This document shows, piece after piece, positions 10,353 to 18,771 of a stretch of 64,000 nt of DNA. The notes under the pieces were generated by a model. The model saw only the letters and a program-made list of their open reading frames with translations, did no database searches and was not told the DNA's origin. The position numbers and the translations under genes were made by a program. Numbering within the stretch: the stretch's first letter is position 1; every line of letters begins with the position of its first letter. Source of the DNA: an uncultured Pseudomonadota bacterium (GTDB lineage: Bacteria > Pseudomonadota > Alphaproteobacteria > RF32 > CAG-239); contig CADCCF010000001.1 in assembly GCA_902799835.1 (NCBI GenBank), positions 62,001-126,000 of the forward strand. The letters run 5' to 3'.

Positions 10353-11101
10353 GTGAAGCTGTCATCAAAGTTAAAAACCTAAATATTGCCTATGACGAAA
10401 ATGTCATAATGCATGACATCAATTTTGAGGTAAAAGGGCAAGATATTTTTATGATTATGGGCGGTTCAGGTTGTGGCAAAAGCAGTTTACTAAAAGTGTT
10501 GATAGGTCTAAAATCTCCTGCCAAAGGTCAGGTATTTATCCAAGGTACCGACTTTTACAAATCCAATGATAAATCACGCAAAAAAATCATGCAAAACTGT
10601 GGCGTTTTATACCAAAACGGAGCCTTATTTTCTTCGATGACTGTTGGTGAAAATATTGCTCTTCCCTTACAGCAATACACTACTTATTCGCCATCTGCCA
10701 TTAATGAATTGGTCGAGTTAAAATTGGCTTTGGTCGGTTTGCACGGATATAAAACATTCTATCCTGATGAGCTTTCCGGCGGTATGAAAAAACGCGCCGC
10801 TCTCGCCCGTGCTATTGCGCTTGACCCTGAAATCTTGTATTTTGATGAACCGTCATCGGGACTTGATCCGGTCAGCTCACGCCTGCTTGATGAACTGATT
10901 TTAGAGCTAAACGCCAATCTCAAAACAACTATTGTTATCATCAGTCATGACATTGACTCTATATTGACAATCGGCAATCAAGCCATATATCTTGATGCTG
11001 CGACTAAAACTCTTGCGGCACAAGGCAACCCCAAAACTTGGCTTAAAAATCCACCGACATCGGCGATTGCCGATTTCTTCAAAAGACGAACGGAGGTATA
11101 A
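10349..11101 (+). CDS. MlaF-type ABC transporter ATP-binding protein
   Basis: The 250-residue ATPase subunit of the MCE transporter has Walker A GGSGCGKSS (about 37), signature LSGGMKKRAALARA and Walker B ILYFDEPSSGLDP, followed by the H-loop histidine (VIISHD). The GGMKKR variant of the signature is typical of the MlaF/Mkl group. It is translationally coupled to the permease and three bases from the MCE gene. Confidence 0.93.
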   Translation: MSEAVIKVKNLNIAYDENVIMHDINFEVKGQDIFMIMGGSGCGKSSLLKVLIGLKSPAKGQVFIQGTDFYKSNDKSRKKIMQNCGVLYQNGALFSSMTVGENIALPLQQYTTYSPSAINELVELKLALVGLHGYKTFYPDELSGGMKKRAALARAIALDPEILYFDEPSSGLDPVSSRLLDELILELNANLKTTIVIISHDIDSILTIGNQAIYLDAATKTLAAQGNPKTWLKNPPTSAIADFFKRRTEV

Positions 11102-11103
11102 AG

Positions 11104-11856
11104 ATGCGCAAAACATCAAATCGTAAACTAATCGGTATATTTTGGTGCCTGAGCCTTTTATTGCTGCTTGGCATTACAGCTTATGGCCTAAAAGATAGTT
11201 TTGACAGCGAAGGTGAACGCACCGTTGTGATGTATTTTGAAGAATCCATCACCGGACTCAATGTCGGTTCTGATGTTGTGCTTAAAGGTGTTAAGGTCGG
11301 CGAGGTTAAGCGTATCAACATTCAAATCAACTCTGAAACCCTCAATTTCAGCATTCCGGTCTATGCGGTAATGAAAAAACGCGTCATCAAAACAATCAAT
11401 AACAATAATGGCGGCGACATCAACGATTTGATTAAAAAAGGTTTGCGCGCTCGCCTCACCACCCAAAGCTATGTCACTGGTCAACTTATGATTGAGCTTG
11501 AAATGTTGCCGGATACCCCGATAAAATATCATAACAATCCCCGTGGCATTTTTGAAATTCCAACAGCCTTATCAGCTTTTGGTGAGTTTTCACGCAACTT
11601 ACAATCCATTCCTCTTGGCGAAAGCATCAAAAACTTTTCGGACTTTTTTGCTTCGCTCAACCAAACTATGCCCAAAGTTGAAAGTTTGATAAACAATGTT
11701 TCGAATGTCATAAACAAAAATCGCAAATCGGCCATGCAATTGCCCGAAAACGCTAATAACATGATGTTAAACATTGAGGCTGCTGCTAAATCTTTAAAGA
11801 ATTTGACCGATTATCTTGAACGCCATCCTGAAGCTCTGTTGAAAGGTAAAAAATAA
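11104..11856 (+). CDS. MCE-domain (MlaD-like) protein
   Basis: This substrate-binding component is anchored in the inner membrane and projects into the periplasm. The 250 residues show one N-terminal transmembrane helix (about 11-29), one MCE domain (about 40-120, starting VVMYFEESITGLNVGSDVVLKGVKVGEV) shown here only by position and sense, and a helical C-terminal region. The start has a strong GGAGG site. The stop overlaps the start of the lipoprotein gene by one base (TAATG). Confidence 0.92.
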   Translation: MRKTSNRKLIGIFWCLSLLLLLGITAYGLKDSFDSEGERTVVMYFEESITGLNVGSDVVLKGVKVGEVKRINIQINSETLNFSIPVYAVMKKRVIKTINNNNGGDINDLIKKGLRARLTTQSYVTGQLMIELEMLPDTPIKYHNNPRGIFEIPTALSAFGEFSRNLQSIPLGESIKNFSDFFASLNQTMPKVESLINNVSNVINKNRKSAMQLPENANNMMLNIEAAAKSLKNLTDYLERHPEALLKGKK

Positions 11857-12428
11857 TGTTAAAAAAAGCTGTTGAACTATGTTTGATTATGTTTTTAAGT
11901 GCTTGCTTCGGCGGATATTCACCGGATAGCAATTTTTATCGTTTAACTCCGCTGTCTGAACCGAATCAAGTTTTTTTACTTTCTAAAAACATTGCTGTCA
12001 CTAAAGTCAGACTTCCTGAATATCTTGATCGTCCCCAAATGATTATGCTTGACGACAACTCTCCCCAAATTGAGATTGCCGAATTCAACCGTTGGGGCGA
12101 AGATTTGGGCAACATGATTCAGCGCAAAATGGTTGCTGATTTAAGCAAATATCTTCCCAAATCTAAAATAATCAATGCTGCGGAAGAAATTCATCCCTCT
12201 GCCTTAGATGTCAGAATAGAAATCGTTCGCATGGATATAACCAAACAAGGTCAAGCCACTCTTGAAGCCCGTTGGTATATCACCGACAGCTCCGGCAAAG
12301 TTTTAGATAATGGAAAATATACTCAAAGTGCTGATATTAAACCGACCTACGCCAACTATGCCGCCGCTGTCTCCAAGCTGCTTAGTGAAATGAGTTTAGT
12401 CATCGCCCAAGCCTTAAGTCATATTTAA
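11856..12428 (+). CDS. ABC-type transport auxiliary lipoprotein (PqiC-like)
   Basis: The 190-residue protein has a signal peptide ending in lipobox LSAC, so Cys17 would be lipidated. The body resembles the ABC-type transport auxiliary family (PqiC/DUF330 group; NFYRL near the N-terminus, RPQMI and FNRWGEDLGNMIQRKM further on). It is expected to be the outer-membrane-side partner of the MCE system. No MlaC-like periplasmic shuttle is encoded next to it. It overlaps pntB by four bases at the 3' end, tail to tail. Confidence 0.85.
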   Translation: MLKKAVELCLIMFLSACFGGYSPDSNFYRLTPLSEPNQVFLLSKNIAVTKVRLPEYLDRPQMIMLDDNSPQIEIAEFNRWGEDLGNMIQRKMVADLSKYLPKSKIINAAEEIHPSALDVRIEIVRMDITKQGQATLEARWYITDSSGKVLDNGKYTQSADIKPTYANYAAAVSKLLSEMSLVIAQALSHI

Positions 12429-13780
12429 GCTTCCAAATATTTGACAATTTCTTCGGTTATATGCGCCGCATCACCATATAACATAAATGTATTAGAGGCA
12501 AAAAATAGTGGATTTTCAACATTAGAATATCCTGTCCCCAAACTTCTTTTTACAAAAAACACTGTTTTTGCCTTTGCCACATCCAAAATCGGCATACCAT
12601 AAATCGGTGAATTAGGATTAGTTTTGGCTTGCGGATTGGTAATATCATTTGCGCCGATAACATAAGCCACATCCGTATCCTGAAATTCTCCGTTAATATC
12701 ATCCAATTCAAAAACATCACCATAATCAACATTAGCTTCGGCTAATAGCACATTCATATGTCCCGGCATTCGTCCAGCCACCGGATGAATGGCAAATTTC
12801 ACATCAACTTGATATTTGTTGCGCAAAACATCAGCCATATTTTTCAATGCGTGTTGGGCATGCGCTGCTGCCATACCAAACCCCGGTACAATAATGATTT
12901 TACCGGCATTTTCCATCAAAAATGCTGCATCAGCCGGCGAACCGACATTAGCAATTTTGGGTTCATCAGCATTTTTTGCACTATTAGGTGCCGCCATACC
13001 GCCGATTAAAATATTTAACAATGACCGATTCAACGCTCTCGTCATTGTATAGGCCAAAAAACTTCCGCCGGTGCCGACTATTGTGCCGATTACGATCAAA
13101 ACCGGACTTTGTAATGATAATCCCACACATACTCCGGCCCAACCCGAACAGGCATTCAAAAAAGCTATTATCACCGGAATATCAGCTCCGCCAACCGGCA
13201 GAATCAACAAAATTCCCATCACCATAGCCATCAAAGCCAAAGCATAAAATGCTTCAACATGATCTTGCAAAACATACCCAAACGCAAAACCCAAAACTAC
13301 CAACGACAACAACAAATTAACCAAATTCTGATGCGCAAAAGAAATAGATTTAGACCACCTTGGAAAATTTAATTTGCCAAAAGCAATTATCGAACCGGAA
13401 AAAGTTATCCCGCCGATAATCAGACTCATAATATTACTGACATCATTTTGCGACTTTGACAACACCTCTGAAATTGCAATAAAAACTGCCGCCAGTCCAC
13501 CTAATCCGTTTAATATCGCAATCATTTGTGGCAATGCCGTAATTTGCACTCGCAAAGCCATAAAAACTCCCACCACCGCGCCTGATAAGATAACTGCTAT
13601 CGGCAACCAATAATTATCCAGCTTTAGCGAAACCAACGCCGCAACAATTGCCCAAAACATTCCCATTATACCGACAAGATTACCTCGCCTTGCCGTCTGC
13701 GGTGTTGCCAGCATCTTAATTGCTAAAATCATGCAGGTACTGGCTATTAGATATGATGTATTTACAAAAAAATTTATCAT
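12425..13780 (-). CDS. pntB: NAD(P) transhydrogenase subunit beta
   Basis: This is the proton-pumping transhydrogenase beta subunit, which transfers hydride from NADH to NADP+ using the proton gradient. The 451 residues comprise a membrane domain II with about eight to nine helices (1-270) and the soluble NADP(H)-binding domain III (about 275-451), with the VPGFGMAAAHAQHALK fingerprint and HPVAGRMPGHMNVLLAEA. It overlaps pntAB by four bases (ATGA). Confidence 0.97.
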   Translation of the reverse strand: MINFFVNTSYLIASTCMILAIKMLATPQTARRGNLVGIMGMFWAIVAALVSLKLDNYWLPIAVILSGAVVGVFMALRVQITALPQMIAILNGLGGLAAVFIAISEVLSKSQNDVSNIMSLIIGGITFSGSIIAFGKLNFPRWSKSISFAHQNLVNLLLSLVVLGFAFGYVLQDHVEAFYALALMAMVMGILLILPVGGADIPVIIAFLNACSGWAGVCVGLSLQSPVLIVIGTIVGTGGSFLAYTMTRALNRSLLNILIGGMAAPNSAKNADEPKIANVGSPADAAFLMENAGKIIIVPGFGMAAAHAQHALKNMADVLRNKYQVDVKFAIHPVAGRMPGHMNVLLAEANVDYGDVFELDDINGEFQDTDVAYVIGANDITNPQAKTNPNSPIYGMPILDVAKAKTVFFVKRSLGTGYSNVENPLFFASNTFMLYGDAAHITEEIVKYLEA

Positions 13781-14061
13781 TTGCGTTTTCCCGTCTTAAA
13801 CATTTCCAACATTCTTTGCGACACTGCAAAACCGCCAAAAATGTTAACCGCAGCAAAAAAGCACGCCAAATATGAGCACAGTGTGTCCACCACCCCAAAG
13901 TCACTTTTTAAGGTTATCAAAGCTCCCAAAATCACAATTCCCGATATAGCATTAGACACACTCATCAAAGGCGAATGCAAGGCTGGTGTAACTTCTTTAA
14001 TACTGAAATATCCGACAAAACAAGCCAACATCAAAATATTAAGCAAATACCAAATATCCAT
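13777..14061 (-). CDS. pntAB: NAD(P) transhydrogenase subunit alpha, membrane part
   Basis: This 94-residue membrane protein has three hydrophobic helices and is the C-terminal membrane piece of the alpha subunit, encoded separately as in Rhodospirillum and other Alphaproteobacteria. It overlaps pntAA by one base (TAATG) and pntB by four, so the three genes are translationally coupled. Confidence 0.93.
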   Translation of the reverse strand: MDIWYLLNILMLACFVGYFSIKEVTPALHSPLMSVSNAISGIVILGALITLKSDFGVVDTLCSYLACFFAAVNIFGGFAVSQRMLEMFKTGKRK

Positions 14062-15077
14062 TACTCATACTCCTTTAGTCTTATGGCTTGGATAATTTCA
14101 TCTGCCATATCCAAATTTAAGGCCTTTTTTTCTTGGTCATATATGTACATCAAAAAGTTGTAAAAGTTATTCGCTAACAGAGTGCTTGCTGACTGGGGTA
14201 TCTCACGAGCCAAAGCACTGTCACCATAGATAATGCAATTTTGACAACGAGTTATTTTCTGTTCAGCTGAACTTTCAACATTACCTCCCTGTGCCGAAGC
14301 CAAATCAATCAAAACACAACGATTCGGCAACAACTCCAAAATTTCTTTTGTAATAATTTTAGGCGCTTCTGCCATAGCCGGAGCTACCGCGGTAATAATC
14401 ACATTAACTTCACTCAAAATATCCCTAAAATTACTAATGAACTTTGCTCCCACTGATTCGGCTTGCTCTTTAACTTCCTCATTAACATCATAGGCATAAA
14501 CTTTTGCCCCCAGCCTTTTGGCTGTTGAAATGGCTTGCAATCCTGCCACTCCTGCCCCGATAATCAACACTTTTGCCGGAGCCAAAGTACCGGCTGATGT
14601 AATCATCAAAGGCAAAGTAAAAGGCAAAAATTGTGCCGCCTTAAACACCGCCTGATAGCCGGATAAATTGTTTTGCGACGACAAAATATCAAATCCTTGC
14701 GCCCTTGACAATCGCGGCATTTGATTGAGCGCCAAACTAATAATATTGTGTGTTTTCATATAAGATGTGCATTTTTTCCATTGCCGATTTTGCAAATTGC
14801 CGATAATAACCGCGCCATGTTTTAACCAATTAACCTCTTTTGCCTCGGGCGCATTAACCGTCAACCATATGTCGCTTTTTTTCAAAACATCTTCAGCCGT
14901 TGCCTCAACTTCTACCCCAACGGATGCATATTCCGAATTGCGAAAACATGATTTTACTCCGGCATTTTGTTCCATTTTAACCGTCAAACCGGCTTTAATC
15001 AACTTTTCTGCCACTTGCGGGGTTAACCCTACTCTGGTTTCATTTCGCATTTGTTCTCTGATAAATCCGATAATCAT
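14061..15077 (-). CDS. pntAA: NAD(P) transhydrogenase subunit alpha, NAD-binding part
   Basis: This is the soluble NAD(H)-binding domain I, 338 residues, slightly shorter than the usual 370-380. The N-terminal EQMRNETRVGLTP motif is followed by the Rossmann motif VLIIGAGVAGLQAISTAKRLGA (given by sense; starts near residue 168). It is related to alanine dehydrogenase, but the adjacent pntAB and pntB fix the identity. It is first in the operon and divergent from the chromate transporter genes. Confidence 0.95.
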   Translation of the reverse strand: MIIGFIREQMRNETRVGLTPQVAEKLIKAGLTVKMEQNAGVKSCFRNSEYASVGVEVEATAEDVLKKSDIWLTVNAPEAKEVNWLKHGAVIIGNLQNRQWKKCTSYMKTHNIISLALNQMPRLSRAQGFDILSSQNNLSGYQAVFKAAQFLPFTLPLMITSAGTLAPAKVLIIGAGVAGLQAISTAKRLGAKVYAYDVNEEVKEQAESVGAKFISNFRDILSEVNVIITAVAPAMAEAPKIITKEILELLPNRCVLIDLASAQGGNVESSAEQKITRCQNCIIYGDSALAREIPQSASTLLANNFYNFLMYIYDQEKKALNLDMADEIIQAIRLKEYE

Positions 15078-15152
15078 TTTCTCACCTGTTAACTAATAAA
15101 AAACCAAATAATTATATAATCATCCCTGTTTCATTAACAACTGAGCATACCA

Positions 15153-15698
15153 ATGATAAAATTAAGCAAGTTATTTTTTATTTTTTGCAAAATAGGCTTA
15201 TTGATGTTTGGCGGAGGAGCCGCAATGCTGCCCATTCTCAAAGCCGAAATTGTCGATAAACGACGCTATGCCACAGCTGATGAACTAATCGATTTATATT
15301 CAATCAGCCAATGCACCCCAGGCATTATCGCGGTCAACATTGCCACTTTCATCGGGTATAAGTTGCGTGGCATCTCCGGCGCAGCCGTTGCCACTTTAGG
15401 CGTAATCACTCCGGCTATACTGATTATTATCACCATCGCCTCCATATTATCCCAGTTTATGGATAATCGCTATGTTATATATGCTTTCAGCGGCATTCGC
15501 TTGGCTGTTGTTGCTTTAATTATTAATGTTGTTATTGATTTGGCTCGCAACAATATCAAACATTGGGGTAAAACTTTAGTCTTTATAGGAACTTTTATCT
15601 TTTTATTGTTTGTAAAAATTTCACCGGCCTTATTGGTAATTATTATGGGAACAGGCGCTATTGCCTTGGGTGAATTGCAAAGGAGATATTTCAAATGA
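15153..15698 (+). CDS. chromate transporter, first half-subunit
   Basis: This 181-residue ChrA/CHR-family membrane protein is one of a pair of single-domain (short) CHR proteins. The conserved FGGGAAMLPILKAE motif lies near 19-32 and the SQCTPGIIAVNIATF motif near 52. It has about six hydrophobic segments. Paired short CHR proteins work together; substrates may include chromate or sulfate-like anions. It overlaps the second half gene by four bases (ATGA). Confidence 0.92.
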   Translation: MIKLSKLFFIFCKIGLLMFGGGAAMLPILKAEIVDKRRYATADELIDLYSISQCTPGIIAVNIATFIGYKLRGISGAAVATLGVITPAILIIITIASILSQFMDNRYVIYAFSGIRLAVVALIINVVIDLARNNIKHWGKTLVFIGTFIFLLFVKISPALLVIIMGTGAIALGELQRRYFK

Positions 15699-16213
15699 CT
15701 TATCTCTTGTTGTTTATTGAATTTTTCAAAATCGGCTTATTTGCCATCGGTGGTGGTTTAGTAACCATTCCGTTTTTGTTTAACCTAACCGAAAAATATG
15801 ATTGGTTTAGCCGCTTGGAACTCACCAACATGATTGCCATTGCTGAATCTACTCCCGGTCCCATCGGCGTCAACATGGCAACCTATGCCGGATTCAATAC
15901 CGAAGGCATCATCGGAGCTCTGATTGCAACCTTTGCCCTTGTCTTGCCATCATTCATTATCATCGTCATAATTTCACGCTTGATGGATAAATACAGCTGT
16001 AATATCCGTGTCAAAGATTTTTTATCCGGCGTGCGACCGGCAGTAATTGCGCTTATTCTTTGGGCCGGTGTACCCCTAGCACAAATTTCGCTTACCTCTG
16101 ACCTTAATATTCTGATTTTTGCCGCCATTCTTGCTGCCATGCGCCTATGGAAAAAAAGTCCGATATTTTATATCGCCATAGCCGCCTTTATCGGCATTCT
16201 TCTTAAATTATAA
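15695..16213 (+). CDS. chromate transporter, second half-subunit
   Basis: This 172-residue partner of the preceding gene has IGGGLVTIPFL near 19 and AESTPGPIGVNMATYAG near 49, both CHR signatures. The two halves are homologous to the two halves of full-length ChrA. No terminator is visible after it; a new promoter begins within 31 bases. Confidence 0.92.
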   Translation: MTYLLLFIEFFKIGLFAIGGGLVTIPFLFNLTEKYDWFSRLELTNMIAIAESTPGPIGVNMATYAGFNTEGIIGALIATFALVLPSFIIIVIISRLMDKYSCNIRVKDFLSGVRPAVIALILWAGVPLAQISLTSDLNILIFAAILAAMRLWKKSPIFYIAIAAFIGILLKL

Positions 16214-16243
16214 CTATCTGCCTACATTATTTGACGAAAACTA

Positions 16244-16273
16244 TTGACTTTTGTCTATGGGAGAGGGTATAAT
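16244..16273 (+). promoter_or_regulatory. strong sigma-70-like promoter of the orphan bicistron
   Basis: TTGACT (16244-16249), an 18-base spacer and a consensus TATAAT (16268-16273) lie 42 bases before the downstream start codon. This is among the best promoter matches in the window. Confidence 0.75.
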
Positions 16274-16314
16274 AAAGACAGATATTATGACTTACATTTA
16301 TAAGGAGAAAAATT

Positions 16315-17073
16315 ATGGTTGATTATAGTAAAGCGGCAGAAGCTCTAATTGAGAAACGTACAAACTATGCTCTTGATAATGAGAAAAGAATAAATAATGG
16401 AGAATTAAACACAGACTCATATTCCAGAGTAAATCGTATGACTGAGTTTGATCGCGAGAATACAACTTTTGTTGCCAAATACATGAGCGAACGCGGCTCA
16501 AAATTGTTTACAAACGAAAATGCTGAACGAGATTTGGTAGATGCAGCCCGTAAAGACGGATTTTTAGTTCAAAAGGATGGTTATTTATCTTATAAAAGTG
16601 GTGAAATATACCAAGAAGGTTCGCTTTTTGGATATGCTTGTGGTGTTGCTAGCCAACACATGGAAATGAATCATCCAGAAAAAATGACACAATTTTATAA
16701 TGCAGGAAATGCCACTAAACAAGCCGCCTTTGCTATGAAAACAGCTGAAGGAGCTGAAAATGCTGATTGGCAGGCTATAAGAAATAATAACATGATTTCA
16801 ATATATGACAACAATGCACCTGATAAGTTTGCCTCTGCAAAGCACTACGCTCAAGAAGGAGGTAAAATAACAGAATTAACACACGAAGAATATTTAGCTC
16901 GTACACCGGCAACTAGAGACACTGTTACCCTTGGTAAAGTTACCAAAGAAGGAAACAATTTTGTACTACAAGGAGGTACAAAAATAAATATCCCTGATGC
17001 TAACAAAAATATGCAAATTCGTCACACTATGACCATGAACAGAACAAAAACTATGCAGCAAGGAGGAATATAA
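16315..17073 (+). CDS. unknown protein, orphan bicistron gene 1
   Basis: I do not recognise this 252-residue protein. It is hydrophilic, has no signal peptide or membrane segment, and is rich in Asn, Lys, Glu, Thr and Met. Features visible are a charged helical N-terminus, a central G-Y/S-rich stretch (GYLSYKSGEIYQEGSLFGYA) near 95 and a Thr/Met/Gln-rich C-terminus (RHTMTMNRTKTMQQGG). AAGGAG lies 8 bases before the ATG. Its codon choice (AGA, ATA, GTA) looks more AT-rich than the housekeeping genes around it, which may signal transfer or low selection. Confidence 0.75.
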   Translation: MVDYSKAAEALIEKRTNYALDNEKRINNGELNTDSYSRVNRMTEFDRENTTFVAKYMSERGSKLFTNENAERDLVDAARKDGFLVQKDGYLSYKSGEIYQEGSLFGYACGVASQHMEMNHPEKMTQFYNAGNATKQAAFAMKTAEGAENADWQAIRNNNMISIYDNNAPDKFASAKHYAQEGGKITELTHEEYLARTPATRDTVTLGKVTKEGNNFVLQGGTKINIPDANKNMQIRHTMTMNRTKTMQQGGI

Positions 17074-17262
17074 ATGCAATTAGACGAAGAAAAGCTACGT
17101 ATTCTTCGGGGTATGGAAAAATCAGATAGTATAAATCAACGCCCATCACCCCAAGAAGTTGAACAAAAAAAAAGAGAGAAATTCGAAGAAATTATAGCTA
17201 GTGCTAAACCAATAGACGAAAATGCAGAGATTGATCCTTTTGGATATCCTGTTTTAAAATAA
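17074..17262 (+). CDS. unknown small protein, orphan bicistron gene 2
   Basis: This 62-residue hydrophilic protein starts directly after the stop of the upstream gene, with GGAGG overlapping that gene's 3' end, so the two are probably co-translated. The sequence is mostly charged helix (EVEQKKREKFEEIIA) followed by the tail AEIDPFGYPVLK. No family is recognised. Coupling suggests a partner or regulator of the 252-residue protein, by inference only. Confidence 0.7.
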   Translation: MQLDEEKLRILRGMEKSDSINQRPSPQEVEQKKREKFEEIIASAKPIDENAEIDPFGYPVLK

Positions 17263-17271
17263 TCTCTCCTA

Positions 17272-17300
17272 AAAAGCCGCTCAACTGAGCGGCTTTTATT
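17272..17300. terminator. bidirectional terminator after the orphan bicistron
   Basis: AAAGCCGCTCA-AC-TGAGCGGCTTT is flanked by A-rich and T-rich tails. It can serve both the plus-strand bicistron and the minus-strand kinase gene. Confidence 0.85.
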
Positions 17301-17302
17301 TT

Positions 17303-18322
17303 CTAAGGTCTTTTGCCATAAGAAAGCAGTTTATTGCGTACCAATCCGCGCAATGAAACTTCCGGTCTGGCACCATAGTGAGTAACTACTTCTGCCGCAG
17401 CAATTGAACCGATAATCGCACAAGTCCCTAATGAACGTCCTTGCGTCATACCATACAAAAATCCTGCTGCATACAAATCGCCGGCACCGGTAGTATCAAC
17501 CGCATTTTCCACCACTTCTGCTTCCACAAAAATTTTGGTACGACCGTTTACCACAACCGAACCCTTTTCTCCTCTTGTGATTGCGGCAATTTCAACATAT
17601 GGTTTTATCAAATCAAGGCACTCATAAAAATCCTGTCCCTTAAACAATGCCTTCAATTCCGCATCATTACCCAACAAAACATCAACATTTTCTCTTATAA
17701 AATCTATAAGGTTATCTTCTCGTCCTTTGATACAATTTATATCAGACAGCGAAAAAGCTACTTTGCGCTCGTATTCGTGAGCAATTTTTGCGGCTTTGCG
17801 AGCAATGGCAAAACCACTCTCATAATCCAAAATATATCCTTCTATATAGGTAATCAGACTGGCTTTGATGGTATTTTCATCAACATCTGCCTCGCTCAAA
17901 TATTTGTTTGCCCCCAAATATGTAAACATTGAGCGCATGGCATCAGGAGTAACCAAAACAATTGAGCGTCCGGTCATTGGACCTTCATTCAAAGGAGATG
18001 TAAAGAAATCAACACCGGCTGCACCAATATCGCGTGTAAATTCTTGTCCCATTGCATCGTCATGCACTTTGCCGATAAATGCCGGAGCTCCACCCAATGA
18101 AGCAATTCCGGCTACCGTATTAGCCGCTGAACCGCCGGGAACTTCTCTTTCCGGCACAATGTCAGCATAAATACGCCCAGCATCTGCCGCTTCCAACAGC
18201 GTCATCTGACTTTTGGGCAAATCTCGTTCCTCCAAAAACCTGTCGCCAACTTTGGCCAAAACATCAACTATCGCATTTCCAATACCGACAACATCATAAT
18301 AAGTAGTGACTTCTTTTTTCAT
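17303..18322 (-). CDS. PfkB-family kinase, probable adenosine kinase
   Basis: This ribokinase-type sugar/nucleoside kinase is about 339 residues from the ATG at 18322. The N-terminal YYDVVGIGNAIVDVLAKV, the PGGSAANTVAG substrate motif and the C-terminal DTTGAGDLYAAGFLYG motif (catalytic Asp, anion hole) are clear. In Alphaproteobacteria close relatives are annotated adenosine kinase, but sugar specificity cannot be read from sequence. The frame is open up to a TTG at 18349 that overlaps the ferredoxin terminator. ATG codons at 18328 and 18322 are both possible. Confidence 0.88.
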   Translation of the reverse strand: MKKEVTTYYDVVGIGNAIVDVLAKVGDRFLEERDLPKSQMTLLEAADAGRIYADIVPEREVPGGSAANTVAGIASLGGAPAFIGKVHDDAMGQEFTRDIGAAGVDFFTSPLNEGPMTGRSIVLVTPDAMRSMFTYLGANKYLSEADVDENTIKASLITYIEGYILDYESGFAIARKAAKIAHEYERKVAFSLSDINCIKGREDNLIDFIRENVDVLLGNDAELKALFKGQDFYECLDLIKPYVEIAAITRGEKGSVVVNGRTKIFVEAEVVENAVDTTGAGDLYAAGFLYGMTQGRSLGTCAIIGSIAAAEVVTHYGARPEVSLRGLVRNKLLSYGKRP

Positions 18323-18344
18323 GACCATTCTCAACAATTGTTCC

Positions 18345-18387
18345 AACAAAAAACTCCTCCGTGGGGCATAATTCCAAAGAGGAGTTT
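18345..18387 (-). terminator. terminator of the ferredoxin gene
   Basis: On the minus strand AAACTCCTC (18387-18379) pairs with GAGGAGTTT (18359-18351), followed by TTTG. The loop is large (19 bases). The 3' arm contains GGAGGAG, which also sits at ribosome-binding distance from a TTG in the downstream kinase frame. Confidence 0.65.
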
Positions 18388-18402
18388 GAATACCTTAAAG
18401 AT

Positions 18403-18636
18403 CTAAGCCGCCGGAAGATTTTTTGCGTTCTCTTGAGCGTATTTAATCCATTTTTCTTCAGCATCATCCTCAGGGGTAATGGCTTCTTGCGGACATTCCG
18501 AAATGCAAGCACCGCAATCGATGCATGTATCAGGATCAATAACCAACATATCATCAGCCTCGTGAAAAGCATCAACAGGGCACACTTCAGTGCAAGTTTT
18601 GCATTTAATGCAAGAATCATTTACAACAGATACCAT
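18403..18636 (-). CDS. 2[4Fe-4S] ferredoxin
   Basis: This low-potential electron carrier has 77 residues from the ATG at 18636. Two complete cluster motifs are present, CIKCKTCTEVCP and CIDCGACISECP, each CxxCxxCxxxCP, so both clusters should be [4Fe-4S]. The more common alphaproteobacterial FdxA carries a 7Fe arrangement, and the first motif here does not match that. The ORF extends five codons upstream (ATG 18651), but GGAG inside that extension is ideally placed for the 18636 start. Confidence 0.92.
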   Translation of the reverse strand: MVSVVNDSCIKCKTCTEVCPVDAFHEADDMLVIDPDTCIDCGACISECPQEAITPEDDAEEKWIKYAQENAKNLPAA

Positions 18637-18771
18637 AATATCAAACTCCATAGTTTAAGTTAAATCACCTATGAATTTATTCGTTAAATTAAAATAAATC
18701 AAGTATAAACTTGCATTGCGCAAAAAAAATACCTACTTTAATGATAAAGAATTAATACTAAGGAGCAAAAA

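Noticed and set aside
12758..13613. Plus-strand frames within pntB
   Set aside because: Antisense shadows of pntB; no ribosome sites and no protein-like composition.
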